Below are positions 37,501-46,594 of a stretch of DNA of 64,000 nucleotides, piece by piece. The DNA lies in assembly GCF_024266705.1 (NCBI RefSeq), contig NZ_CP100757.1, forward strand, positions 62,001 through 126,000. Direction: 5' to 3'. The first letter of the stretch is position 1, and the number at the start of each line of letters is the position of its first letter. Both the position numbers and the translations under genes were made by a program. The notes beneath the pieces are model-generated. The model searched no databases and was not told the DNA's origin. It saw only the letters and a list, made by a program, of their open reading frames with translations. The DNA comes from Natrinema gelatinilyticum. Lineage in GTDB: Archaea > Halobacteriota > Halobacteria > Halobacteriales > Natrialbaceae.

Positions 37501-40416
37501 ATGAGTTCCGATAATGCTTCAGCGTCGGTGGATGAATCGAATCGAGAGAACGTAGATGAAAGACGGATCCCGCTCGATCGGCGCGACTATCTCCAATATA
37601 CGGGCGCACTCGCGGGCGCACCGCTTCTCGGAAGCGGACTAGCGGCAGCAAGGGGAAATGATAGCGACGCACAGAACGCAATCCTGCCCGAACCTGTCGA
37701 CCTTCAAGTTGAGTATGAACTTGATCCAACCAATCTTGAACCAACGAACGGGAGTCACGCCGAGCGACCTCGTTTCTCGTGGACGAGCGCCACCGGGTCT
37801 CGCGGGGGAAAACAATCTGCCTATCGTATCGTCGTCTCCCGGACGCGCCGTAACCTCGATCGAGATCGTGGTGATGTGTGGGATTCAGGCATAGTGGCCA
37901 CGGACGAATCGACGAACGTCCAGTACGAAGGTGCGGTCCTCGCACCCGACCAGACCTATTACTGGAAGGTCCGAGTTTGGGATCAGGATGGGAACGTTAG
38001 CGAGTGGAGCGAGACCGCGACATTCTCTACGGCTATCCCGGACGCGGACGACCAGTGGGAAGGCGAGTGGATCGGTGCCGACCTCAACCCTATCGAGTCA
38101 CCAGAAGGACACTCGAACGAGGTCCCTCCAGATCCGCTATTAAGGAAGAAGTTCACTCTCGACAAAGAGATCTTGAAGGCGCGACTTCATATCAGTGGTC
38201 TCGGATTCAACGAACCGTATCTCAACGGCGAGCGAGTTGGCGACAACGTCCTTGATCCGGCTATCACCGATTACGAGGAGACGGTGCTATTCACTTCGTA
38301 TGACGTAACCGAATTCCTCCAGCAGGGCGAGAACGCCATCGGCGTCGCCCTCGGACGTGGTCGGTTCGGTGAACCTCTCGAGAACACTTGGTTCTGGGAC
38401 GACACGCCGTGGTGGGACGATCCTCAACTGCTCGTCCAGCTCAACGTCACCTACGCGGATGATTCGACCGCGTCAATCATGAGTGACGATGCCTGGCGGG
38501 CGACAGACGGGCCGACGCGCTATGACTCGCTTTTCGATGGCGAGGAGTACGACGCACGCAAGGAACAACCTGGATGGACGGAACCGACCTTCGACGACGC
38601 CGACTGGGACACCGCCACGGTGGTCAACGAACCCGAAGGTGAACTCAAACCCCAACGCGTTCAACCTGTCCGAACCCACGAAACCGTCACACCAGTCAGT
38701 CGGTCGAACCCCGAAGACGAGGTGTTCGTCTTTGATATGGGGGTCATGGTTGCAGGCTGGACCCGTCTTACAGTCAACGGACCAGAAGGATCAGAGGTCC
38801 GAATTACGATGGGTGAGAAACTCAACGACGATGGAACCGTCCATCACAGCTGGTCACCTGGTTACCCGGAGTCGATTCAGGAGGACACGTACATCCTGAG
38901 CGGCGAAGGGACAGAGACCTGGGAGTCCAGCTTCACCTACAAAGGCTTCCGGTATGTTCAGATCGAAGGTTTTCCGGGGACTCCCACAACTGAGAACGTT
39001 GAAGGCATTTTCGCCTACACCGATCTCGAATCAGGCAATGATAGCGACTTCGCGTGTTCGAACGACCTGCTGAACCAGATCCACGAAAACACTCGCCGGG
39101 CGCTTCTAAACAACCACCACGGCGTCCCGACAGACACGCCCGTATACGAGAAGAATGGCTGGACCGGCGATGCGCAGGCGACAGCCGCGACGGCCATGTA
39201 CAATTTCGACATGGCGCGGTTCTACCAGAAGTGGCTCCGGGATCTGCGGGATGCCCAGCTTGACTCCGGCGAAGTTCCGACTATCGTTCCGACGAGCGAC
39301 TGGAGCTACGAAAATACCCCGGGCTGGGGAGCCGTCAAGGGGCCGACACCCGGGTGGGACGCGACGTACTTCATCGTACCGTGGCTCATGTACCAATTCA
39401 ACGGCGATGAACGTGTCCTCCAGAAGCATTACAAGCCGATGAAGCAGTACCTGGAGTGGTTCGAAGGCTATTTCGACGGTTATATCCCCGAAATGGGACT
39501 CGGCGACTGGGTCTCTCCCGGAGAAAACGAAGTGCCGATCGTCGCGACCGCCTACTACTACCGAGAACTCGATATCATCTCGAAGGTGGCATCGGTTCTC
39601 GGTCACAGCAGCGAGGCGAGCACTTATGAAGAAAAGAAACGAGCCGTCATGGACGCGTTCAACGAGCGGTTCTATGACCCGCAAACTGGTTCGTACGGAA
39701 CAAACGAAGTCGACACGTACGTCCAGACATCGAACGTGCTGCCACTCGCGTTTGGCATGGTACCCGACGAGCGTGTCGATACGGTTGTCGACGCACTCGT
39801 CAGTGATATCGTAGAGGAACACGACGGACACCTTTATACTGGCCTGTTCGGTACGAAGCACATCCTCCCAGTCCTGAGCGAGTACGGCCACCACGACTTG
39901 GCGTACACGGTAGCGACCCAAACGACCTACCCGAGTTGGGGGCATTGGATCGAGAACGGAATGACGGCACTGCTGGAATCTTGGCCTCTTGACGCCAGAT
40001 CGCGTGACCATCACTTCCTCGGGACGATTGACGAATGGTTCTACCAGTACCTTGCCGGCGTTCGCAAACCCGCTGACCCCGGCTTTGAGCACGTTAAGAT
40101 CGCACCGAAACCGGTCGCGGATCTCGATACAGCGAGCGGGCGCGTCGACACCGTGCGTGGACAGATCCAATCCCGATGGGAGCAGACCAAGGATGGGTTC
40201 GAACTCGCAGTTACCATCCCGTGGAATACAACAGCGACGATCCAGGTCCCGACGCTCGACAGCGAGTCTGTCCGCGTTACCGAGAGCGGTATGACCATCT
40301 GGGCGGACGGAACCGCCACAGACTCGTACCCTGACGGCGTCACCGCGGTCGAACGCACTGACGACGCTGTCAGCATTGAGGTCGGTGCTGGCGACTACGA
40401 GTTCACGCTCGAATAG
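37501..40416 (+). CDS. Tat-exported alpha-L-rhamnosidase, GH78 (third copy)
   Basis: A 971-residue secreted GH78 enzyme, the most divergent of the three. Tat-like DRRDYLQYTGALAGAPLLG at the N terminus, fibronectin-like domain (YYWKVRVWDQDGN), rhamnosidase N domain (EPYLNGERVGDNVLDPAITDY) directly joined without the extra module, then the barrel. The catalytic segment is DTPVYEKNGWTGD (D545, E550, D557), one residue shorter between the two acids than in copies 1 and 2. The general base is E845 in TIDEWFYQYLAG. The gap to copy 2 is 130 bp, so all three may be read as a series. Confidence 0.9.
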   Translation: MSSDNASASVDESNRENVDERRIPLDRRDYLQYTGALAGAPLLGSGLAAARGNDSDAQNAILPEPVDLQVEYELDPTNLEPTNGSHAERPRFSWTSATGSRGGKQSAYRIVVSRTRRNLDRDRGDVWDSGIVATDESTNVQYEGAVLAPDQTYYWKVRVWDQDGNVSEWSETATFSTAIPDADDQWEGEWIGADLNPIESPEGHSNEVPPDPLLRKKFTLDKEILKARLHISGLGFNEPYLNGERVGDNVLDPAITDYEETVLFTSYDVTEFLQQGENAIGVALGRGRFGEPLENTWFWDDTPWWDDPQLLVQLNVTYADDSTASIMSDDAWRATDGPTRYDSLFDGEEYDARKEQPGWTEPTFDDADWDTATVVNEPEGELKPQRVQPVRTHETVTPVSRSNPEDEVFVFDMGVMVAGWTRLTVNGPEGSEVRITMGEKLNDDGTVHHSWSPGYPESIQEDTYILSGEGTETWESSFTYKGFRYVQIEGFPGTPTTENVEGIFAYTDLESGNDSDFACSNDLLNQIHENTRRALLNNHHGVPTDTPVYEKNGWTGDAQATAATAMYNFDMARFYQKWLRDLRDAQLDSGEVPTIVPTSDWSYENTPGWGAVKGPTPGWDATYFIVPWLMYQFNGDERVLQKHYKPMKQYLEWFEGYFDGYIPEMGLGDWVSPGENEVPIVATAYYYRELDIISKVASVLGHSSEASTYEEKKRAVMDAFNERFYDPQTGSYGTNEVDTYVQTSNVLPLAFGMVPDERVDTVVDALVSDIVEEHDGHLYTGLFGTKHILPVLSEYGHHDLAYTVATQTTYPSWGHWIENGMTALLESWPLDARSRDHHFLGTIDEWFYQYLAGVRKPADPGFEHVKIAPKPVADLDTASGRVDTVRGQIQSRWEQTKDGFELAVTIPWNTTATIQVPTLDSESVRVTESGMTIWADGTATDSYPDGVTAVERTDDAVSIEVGAGDYEFTLE

Positions 40417-40962
40417 ACAGTCGGACTCCGAGAGCGCTATCTCGCGCCATCGTCTGCCTTCTTTTGGACCCATCTCCAACGGGTGAGTACTGCCGGCGTA
40501 GCTACGCGAGAGCAAGTGCTGTCGGCAGCGTTGGTTTCCCGCGTCTGGGCGGGACGACTTCCGGCGAGTGTGGATACCCGCGACAACTGTAAACTCAATT
40601 ATAACTCATTCACGTCCAACATATGTACCACAGTATCGTACGAGGAACCGTCGACGAAATCGGCAGTATACGGAAAATCGTCCACAGCGAGGCCAGCCAA
40701 CGGCGTCACTGGTAAGGCAACAAGATCAATCCGTAAATGATAACGATCTTGGATTCTTATATTAGATTCTCAGGCTAAGATCTCAGATGTCCTGCCCGAA
40801 ATAAGTGTGAATCACAGATTGTAATCTCCGGATGGTACTGCCGTCTATCAGTGCTCTGCAAATCATTGATCGTGTTTCTTGGTCAATCGACGTAGGAATG
40901 TGGCGACTGGATCGATGTCTCATCGACCAAAGACAGCGATATCGAGAATGACCTCAAAAATC
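40417..40962. other. Intergenic gap after the rhamnosidase array
   Basis: About 550 bases with no recognisable gene. Short open frames near 40483-40765 have no family features and unlikely composition. The stretch ends at the border of an IS630 relic. Confidence 0.5.
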
Positions 40963-41566
40963 ACAGTATCCGTTAGAATTTTTTACTCAGAATATGGTGC
41001 CGAGTAGACGATTCCAACGATATTCCTGTCAGATATTTAGAATATCTTCGACGACGTCGAGGGAAAGAGGCCGTCACAACGGCTATTAGCGGCAATGCAT
41101 ACAAAAATGACGTCATGCAGACTGAACTCGCCGAGTGGTCCGATGTTCAGCGACGAACGGTGGATAGTGATGACAGCGAATAAATATGTACCTTGGGCGT
41201 GATTACTGAGAACACTGATCGATTCTTCTATCGGTTCGAAGAGCACGTTATCGTCGTCCACGCAAAATATTTCATTCCCGATTTATGGAAAGAAACGAAG
41301 ATGATCTGATCATCGTACTGGATGGATCGCCGTCTTTCTGGGTGTCAGTCGTCACAGACTTGGCGGCCCACGACGACCTCACCTTCGTGACGTTGCCATC
41401 GTACTCATCAGAACGAAACCCGGTTGAGGAGTGCTGGAGACAGTTCCAGGCGGCACTCAGTAACCGCTTCTTAGAATCACTCAATGTCCTCACAACAACG
41501 AATGATACGGTGCTTGATCAGTTCTCTGTACCGACAGTGAGTAATTACTTCTACTTTTTACTATAG
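40963..41566 (+). pseudogene. IS630-family element, internally deleted
   Basis: Left terminus CAGTATCCGTTAGAAT and right end CTATAG near 41561-41566 frame a shortened transposase. The N-terminal part (FDDVEGKRPSQRLLAA in mixed frames, VQRRTV) is joined, after a deletion of several hundred bases, to the DDE domain: DDLIIVLDGSPSFWVSVVTD, LTFVTLPSYSSERNPVEECW, QFSVPTVSNYF. The C-terminal part is in one open frame from 41285. It belongs to the same family as the relics at 1-130 and 11040-12062. Confidence 0.8.
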
Positions 41567-41814
41567 GACCGCAATAGGAAGGCGGCCTGAGTAGCACTTC
41601 GCACGAAACGGCGTATCAGTAATAATTTTGATATTGATACTGGAGACCCACTCATTTCTCTGGACTCCGGCGGCGAAGGAATCTCGATTTAACAGTGCTG
41701 CTATTCGCACTCTTCAGCCCCTAACGAAGGGACTAATCGATTAACCAACAAAATCATGTCTCTGGCCGCTTTGTTGGTTAATCGAATACAAGGCAACATC
41801 GTATGTGGTACAGC

Positions 41815-42754
41815 GGCTGTGTTGAATCACTAGACGGCGGCGGAACAAGTCAGTAAATCAAAGGAGTTGAAGCGGGAGGCTGCGAGTGTCCATGACGCAA
41901 ATCTCCCGCTTCATTGGGGAAGTTGTGCCGGTTGCTCAAAACGTTACTGGCGATGGAGACGAATCCGCCGCCACCTTCCGGGGCGGCGGATTCGCCGACT
42001 ATGCCCTCGTTTCACTCCACTATCTGCGGATTTACCTCGATACGTCCTACCGGATGACGATTGACCTGCTCAAGGAGATGCCACAAATAACCGGGGAGAT
42101 CGGCCTCAGTGCGGCCGATCTCCCCTGTCCATCCACGTTGTGTAAAGCGTTCGACCGGATCAGTATGAGCGTCTGTCGAGTGCTGCTGCGCCAGTCGGCG
42201 CAGCTGCACGATCCCTCGAAACACGGCGCTATTGACGCCACATTCTACGAGCGATCAGCCGCGAGCCGTCATTACTGTCAGCGAATAAGCTACCGCGTCC
42301 AGAAGCTCAAAGTCACGAAATTCGTCGATACGGAGTCCCAAGCCGTCCTCGACGTACACTGCTCGACAAACCGGGAAGGAAGTGACGCAGACCTCGCCGA
42401 CCAGATCGCCCGCCGGAACGCGGGCGATCTGCGGTCTCTTGCCGCGGATAAAAGCTACGACAAGCAGTCACTCCGCGAAGCGCTTCGTGACCTTGACATC
42501 AGACCGCTGATCAAGCATCGTATCTTCGCGCCCTACGACCACGCTCACAACACCAGAATTGACGTATAACGCTACAATCAGCGCTCTATGACCGAGACCG
42601 TCAACTCGGCTGTCAAGCGCTCGCACGGCGAAGCCGAGCGAGCGCGTTCTTGGTTCCGTGAGTTCCGCGAAATCGCCCTGATGTGTGTCGTCTACAACAT
42701 CAAGCGTGCCGTGAAGCAGTGAATTCCGATTCCGTATGGCGATTCAACACGGCC
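41815..42754 (+). mobile_element. IS5-family element bounded by terminal inverted repeats
   Basis: Left repeat GGCTGTGTTGAATC at 41815-41828, right repeat GATTCAACACGGCC at 42741-42754; the 14-bp arms match with one mismatch. The element is 940 bp, normal for this group, and encodes one transposase with a stop. No clear target duplication is visible. A second, truncated copy in the opposite orientation lies at 28312-28580. Confidence 0.85.
41886..42722 (+). pseudogene. IS5-family transposase with an in-frame stop
   Basis: Reads as a near-complete transposase from a GTG-type start (MTQISRFIGEVVPVAQNVTG) through FADYALVSLHYLRIYLDTSY, HGAIDATFYERSAASRHYCQ (first catalytic Asp) and LRSLAADKSYDKQSLREALR (second). 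A TAA at 42567-42569 interrupts the sequence where relatives have DDKRYNQ or DDERYNQ; the same frame then continues RYNQRSMTETVNSAVKRSHG through to FREIALMCVVYNIKRAVKQ. Only the nonsense codon separates it from an intact gene, so loss was recent. Confidence 0.85.
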
Positions 42755-42798
42755 CTGTGAAATGACTTGACTTTGATCGGGTACACGTAGCCTTCCTG

Positions 42799-44010
42799 TC
42801 ACATTCGATTCCACAACGACATGATAGCTCCGCCGCCTCCAATACTCATGCCGAGGATGCCGTAGTCCAGATTCTCTTCAGTCATCGAGTACGCCAGGGA
42901 GGCGGCTAGCATCCCTCCAGAGGCGCCGATTGGATGTCCGAAGGCCACTGCACCGCCGTTCGGGTTACACTTCTCGCGAGGGATTTCGAGCCGTTGCATG
43001 ACGTAGACAGATTGGGCAGCGAACGCTTCGTTGATTTCGAAGTGATCTATGTCTTCGACCGCAAGGTTGTTGTTGTCGAGCAGTTCTTCAAGTGCGTCGC
43101 CGACGGCTTCGTTAAACTCGTCGGGCGCCCGGTATGCGAGTCGGTAATCGACCAATTCAAGCATTGGATCAAGACCAACACTTTCCGTCGCATTCGCGTC
43201 TGCGAGGAGCACAACTCCGGCACCGTCGGCCAACTTCGACGCGTTGGCCGGAGTGACTGTTCCGTCCGTTCGAAACGCCGGAGAGAGCGCCGCTAGATCG
43301 TCCACCGATGAGTCGGGACGGGGTCCTTCGTCACGGGCGACGGTTCCAGAAGACGTTTCCACGGGAACGATCTCCGAGTCAAAGCGACCTCCGTCGATTG
43401 CCTCGGCAGCTCGCCGATGACTCGACAACGCGTACTCGTCCTGACGATCCCGTGAGAGGTCGTATGTGTCGGAGTCCGCCTCAGATTGATCTTGTTTGCT
43501 GTCGCTGACACGGTCGACGAGTCGCTCGGCGATCTCTCCCATGTGAACGTCGAGATTGACGTCCCACAGCGAGTCGAGGATCATCGAATCTCTGAGCGTG
43601 ACGTCGCCGTGACGCCGTCCCTTGCGGTATCCGGGCAGAATCCACGGGGCGTTCGTCATCGATTCGAATCCGCCGGCGATCGCGAACTCCGCTCGGTCGG
43701 CGGCTATCCGGTCGGCAGCGACGGTGATCGCCCGCAATCCAGAGCCGGACGCCTCGTTGATCGTCGTCACCGCCGTTTCGTCGGACACACTCGACTCGAC
43801 CACGGCCTGTCGACCGGGAACCTGCCCGATGCCGGCTTGTATTGCGTTTCCGAGCGCTACCCAGTCGATGGCATCTCCGCCGATTTCGACTCGTTCGACG
43901 AGCCCGTCGAGTGCGACGCGGCCGAGTTCCACCGCTTCAACGTCGGCGAGCGAGCCCATGAGTGTCCCGTGCGGCGTGCGGGCAGCGTCGATCAGGACAA
44001 TGTCGGACAT
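42799..44010 (-). CDS. Thiolase-family protein with Ser at the nucleophile position
   Basis: A 403-residue thiolase. With the ATG at 44010 (MSDIVLIDAARTPHG), the sequence is collinear with acetyl-CoA acetyltransferases. The usual Cys is S88 in TTINEASGSGLRAI, and the second Cys of the C-terminal CIGGG motif is Ser in GMSIGGGGA. His residues remain in FGHPIGASGG and the NEAFAAQ loop is present. Haloferax mediterranei BktB alpha is described as using a Ser-His-His triad, so activity is plausible. No DUF35 partner lies next to it. The frame open to 44403 is not used. Confidence 0.85.
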   Translation of the reverse strand: MSDIVLIDAARTPHGTLMGSLADVEAVELGRVALDGLVERVEIGGDAIDWVALGNAIQAGIGQVPGRQAVVESSVSDETAVTTINEASGSGLRAITVAADRIAADRAEFAIAGGFESMTNAPWILPGYRKGRRHGDVTLRDSMILDSLWDVNLDVHMGEIAERLVDRVSDSKQDQSEADSDTYDLSRDRQDEYALSSHRRAAEAIDGGRFDSEIVPVETSSGTVARDEGPRPDSSVDDLAALSPAFRTDGTVTPANASKLADGAGVVLLADANATESVGLDPMLELVDYRLAYRAPDEFNEAVGDALEELLDNNNLAVEDIDHFEINEAFAAQSVYVMQRLEIPREKCNPNGGAVAFGHPIGASGGMLAASLAYSMTEENLDYGILGMSIGGGGAIMSLWNRM

Positions 44011-44459
44011 GCTCCCCCGTTCGCTGAGGACGAGTAAGAAAGTACAGCCGGATCGCTCCGAACGGAAACTGAGGCCGATATCGGCGGTGTAACTCATCGA
44101 CCGCCGAGAGGGCCCTGTTGCAGTCGCACTGCCCGAGTTTTCCGGACGGTCTATCTTAGCAAAGCGGATCTCGAGTATGCCGGGTAGGTGCGGCAGCTTG
44201 CCCCGGATCAGAGCTCCCTCGGCACGGACACTGTCAACGCTAAATCTCGAGCATCCCCAAAATACCGCGACCTGGTGGGGTCGCGTACGGTGGCCCCATC
44301 CCATGTGGTTATGAAGTGCAGGAGCTGGTAGTCGGTTAGGGCCATGCTGAACGACGACTGCACCGTAGAAGGTGGCACGGCTGGAACGTGCCGGTATTCC
44401 CACGCCCTCTAGTGATTATGGGGATAGCAGCACAGTTCCTCTCCTCGAGACGACACGTG
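44011..44459. other. Intergenic stretch upstream of the thiolase
   Basis: No gene could be supported. The minus-strand frame that continues upstream of the thiolase start through this region has no family similarity. The sequence around 44100-44130 (GGCCCTGTTGCAGTCGCAC) may be an old IS terminus, which I could not pair. Confidence 0.4.
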
Positions 44460-44853
44460 AATATTCAGGCGAGTAGAGGCGAGGTGGGTACCGCTCCCGG
44501 TGAATCGACGCGTTTCTTCTGCGTGGAGATCGAGGGCATTCAGGACCTCGTGCAGCCGTTCGGCCGGTCATTTTCCGATACACTCGAAAAAATCGAGCAA
44601 ACGAAACAGGTCACTGCGACGGCCTGCGTGTTTGAGGATGATCTATCTCAACGCGGCGATGATGGCTGAGCGTATGGAGATGACGGTCTACGAAGGGCTG
44701 ATCACCATTGCGGAAAAGATCGACCTCGGCGTTGACGTTCAGCGGCCGCTCGATTCAAATTACAACGAGGAGAAGTCCACCTTCCGCGACCTCGAGACGC
44801 TGGCAACGGCGAAGGACCTGAAGTCGCTGTGGGATCGATTGACGCCGTCGTAA
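44460..44853 (+). pseudogene. DUF892 (YciE/YciF-like) ferritin-like protein, frameshifted
   Basis: The C-terminal part is clear: LNAAMMAERMEMTVYEGLIT, then IAEKIDLGVDVQRPLDSNYN and DLKSLWDRLTPS with a stop at 44853. This is the typical last helix pair of the haloarchaeal DUF892 family. Preceding residues (VEIEGIQDLVQPF, TLEKIEQTKQ) lie in another frame that ends at 44669, so a shift occurred near 44640-44660. The N-terminal half is missing. Confidence 0.6.
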
Positions 44854-44883
44854 CCGATCGTGATCCGCAGCGGTACTACAGCG

Positions 44884-45414
44884 CTACTCGGGCATCACCG
44901 TGAGCCACCGCTCCCGAAGCGTCGTCATCAAGAGGTGATCCGACTTGGCCTCAAGTCGCGGCGTGGGATCTTCGTAGAGTTTGACCTGGTCGTCTCGAGC
45001 AACGGCGTCGAAGTGATCGTCAGCGACGTAGACACCGCTTGCGTCGGGACCAAGCAGAATATCTTCCCAGTGGAGCACATTCAGCAGTGTCTCCTCAATC
45101 TGCTCGGTGACATCGTGGCGATCAGCCCACGCCCATGCCTCGCCGTCGTTCATCGACTTGTTCACCAGCACTTCCATCTTCGGATGGTATGACGGATGAT
45201 TTTTCGAGACCGCATCCGGGTCCTTCAGCTGGTAGATCTCGAACTTTCGTCCGTAGGTGTGACCCGGTAGCAGTTCGCTGGCAGACGACGGATCTAAGAA
45301 CAGCCGGTTCTGGTGGTTGATTACCTCCCCGTTATCGATTTGAAGCTCGGCCTTTACGCCCTCGAGGTCGCGGTAGTAAGCCACGACGCTGACGTTGTCG
45401 GGATCATCGGACAT
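44884..45414 (-). CDS. Hypothetical haloarchaeal accessory protein
   Basis: A 176-residue soluble acidic protein that I do not recognise. It begins MSDDPDNVSVVAYYRDLEGVKA, continues with an alternating beta pattern (VINHQNRLFLDPSSASELLP, GRKFEIYQLKD), then YHPKMEVLVNKSMNDGEAWAWADRHD, and ends near LRERWLTVMPE. No catalytic motif is seen. A longer TTG start at 45498 would overlap the remnant upstream and is not preferred. It sits at the edge of the plasmid-type gene block. Confidence 0.6.
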   Translation of the reverse strand: MSDDPDNVSVVAYYRDLEGVKAELQIDNGEVINHQNRLFLDPSSASELLPGHTYGRKFEIYQLKDPDAVSKNHPSYHPKMEVLVNKSMNDGEAWAWADRHDVTEQIEETLLNVLHWEDILLGPDASGVYVADDHFDAVARDDQVKLYEDPTPRLEAKSDHLLMTTLRERWLTVMPE

Positions 45415-45478
45415 ATGAGGGATATTGGGGTCCTTCGCATAGTGCTGGCTGGCCGTCTCGACTGGACGTCGGTCTTCC

Positions 45479-45590
45479 CTAGCGTTCGAGTTCCTCAACG
45501 ATGCTCTCGAAGGCCTGCTTGTGGCTGACCGAGAGGTTGCCCCGATACGGTTCGCGGTCTTCCGGGTCGCTCCGATTGTAGCCGGCAGGT
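45479..45590 (-). pseudogene. C-terminal gene remnant, unknown
   Basis: About 36 codons ending in a stop read AGYNRSDPEDREPYRGNLSV then SHKQAFESIVEELER, a sensible acidic C-terminal helix. No start is visible upstream and the frame does not extend. It could be the tail of a lost protein of the neighbouring operon; the identity is unknown. Confidence 0.35.
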
Positions 45591-45626
45591 CATTCTAGGA
45601 TGGATCCGTCATCGGGTTACTGCAGG

Positions 45627-45875
45627 CTACTCATCATTCATCTCGCGTGGATCCTCCACAAGCTCCCACAGACCGCGATGCGGCTGGCGGACATGATTGT
45701 GTTCCTTCAACCGCTTCAGCCGCTGGCTGACATACGGTCGGCTGTGCCCCGTCTCCTCGGCGACGTAGCTCGGGTTCACCCGTTCGCCCTCCTCCCGCAT
45801 GAAGTTGAGGATGTCGCGATCGGCGTCGTTCAATTGCCTCGGCTCGAGTGTCATCAAGTCTGGTTTCGTACTCAC
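45627..45875 (-). CDS. Small winged-helix repressor-like protein
   Basis: An 82-residue protein consisting of one winged helix: LNDADRDILNFMREEGERVN, PSYVAEETGHSRPYVSQRLK, then RLKEHNHVRQPHRGLWELVED. This type is common in haloarchaeal plasmids and proviruses and resembles phage PhiH1-repressor-like proteins. It is transcribed away from the operon that starts at 46038, with about 160 bp in between, and is a good candidate for its regulator. Confidence 0.8.
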   Translation of the reverse strand: MSTKPDLMTLEPRQLNDADRDILNFMREEGERVNPSYVAEETGHSRPYVSQRLKRLKEHNHVRQPHRGLWELVEDPREMNDE

Positions 45876-46037
45876 GGTAGTAAATCACTGCTACAACTTC
45901 TAATAGGCACTCTTTGTTCTTACTATACGTTAGTTACTTAAGGGCGAGGATAGTAGATGTAATTGAGCACGGGATGCCTCAGAGAATCTGAGGCCGGTGT
46001 TAGTGCACCGACCTCCCGTGCTGGATGGAACCAGCAT

Positions 46038-46412
46038 ATGAGCGTACAACGCCAAGCAGATGAAACGGTTTCGACTCACGCACAGACCGACGTCGTCCTC
46101 GAGCGACGTTCATGGAACTACGGCTACGTCGGCGAAGAGAGCAACGGCCGATACGACCACGTCGACTGCAAACGAGAGTGCATCGTCGTCACGGACTCCC
46201 GCGCCGACCGCGACGATTCCGGCGCTGTTCCAGTATTCTCACTCGAGGGACCGATCTTGCACACCGAAGCCATCGAACTCGGCCCGATGGGCGAAGGTGG
46301 CGAGGATCTCCGGCGCTGGATCCAGTTCATCGACCAGGAGCGTGGCGGGTGGGCCGACCGACCAGTCTCGGCAGCCGACAAGGCACAGGACGTCCTCGAG
46401 GAGGAACTCTGA
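46038..46412 (+). CDS. Hypothetical protein, first gene of an overlapping plasmid-type operon
   Basis: A 124-residue acidic protein that I do not recognise: VVLERRSWNYGYVGEESNGR, CKRECIVVTDSRADRDDS, VFSLEGPILHTEAIELGPMG, and ADKAQDVLEEEL at the end. It is predicted mostly beta in the middle. ATG 46038 is taken over the TTG 25 codons upstream. Followed after 2 bp by the next gene, it heads a compact operon of four small genes. Confidence 0.6.
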   Translation: MSVQRQADETVSTHAQTDVVLERRSWNYGYVGEESNGRYDHVDCKRECIVVTDSRADRDDSGAVPVFSLEGPILHTEAIELGPMGEGGEDLRRWIQFIDQERGGWADRPVSAADKAQDVLEEEL

Positions 46413-46414
46413 GC

Positions 46415-46594
46415 ATGTCGACCGCCAGAGATCGACACAAGAGCCTCCGTAGTGAGCAACTCGAGCGTGAAGCTGTACGCCAAACCCCACTCCTCGCAGA
46501 AGCGAAGACGGTCGCTGGACCAGAAACCAACGAATCGACTCCCTCGGTGAACGAGGCCCTAACCACTGCCGTGAACCCGGAGGCTGAAGCATGA
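46415..46594 (+). CDS. Small hypothetical protein of the operon
   Basis: A 59-residue charged, probably disordered or helical protein: MSTARDRHKSLRSEQLEREA at the N terminus, a Thr/Ser/Glu-rich tail ending NPEAEA. The ATG lies 2 bp after the preceding stop and the stop overlaps the following start (ATGA), which supports real translation despite the small size. Function unknown. Confidence 0.5.
   Translation: MSTARDRHKSLRSEQLEREAVRQTPLLAEAKTVAGPETNESTPSVNEALTTAVNPEAEA

Noticed and set aside
39106..40515. 469-codon minus-strand frame opposite the third rhamnosidase
   Set aside because: Antisense of a clear GH78 barrel; Val/Arg-rich without domain features.
44011..44403. In-frame N-terminal extension of the Ser-thiolase
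   Set aside because: Thiolases begin at the MSDIVLIDAARTP segment; the extra 131 residues have no counterpart.
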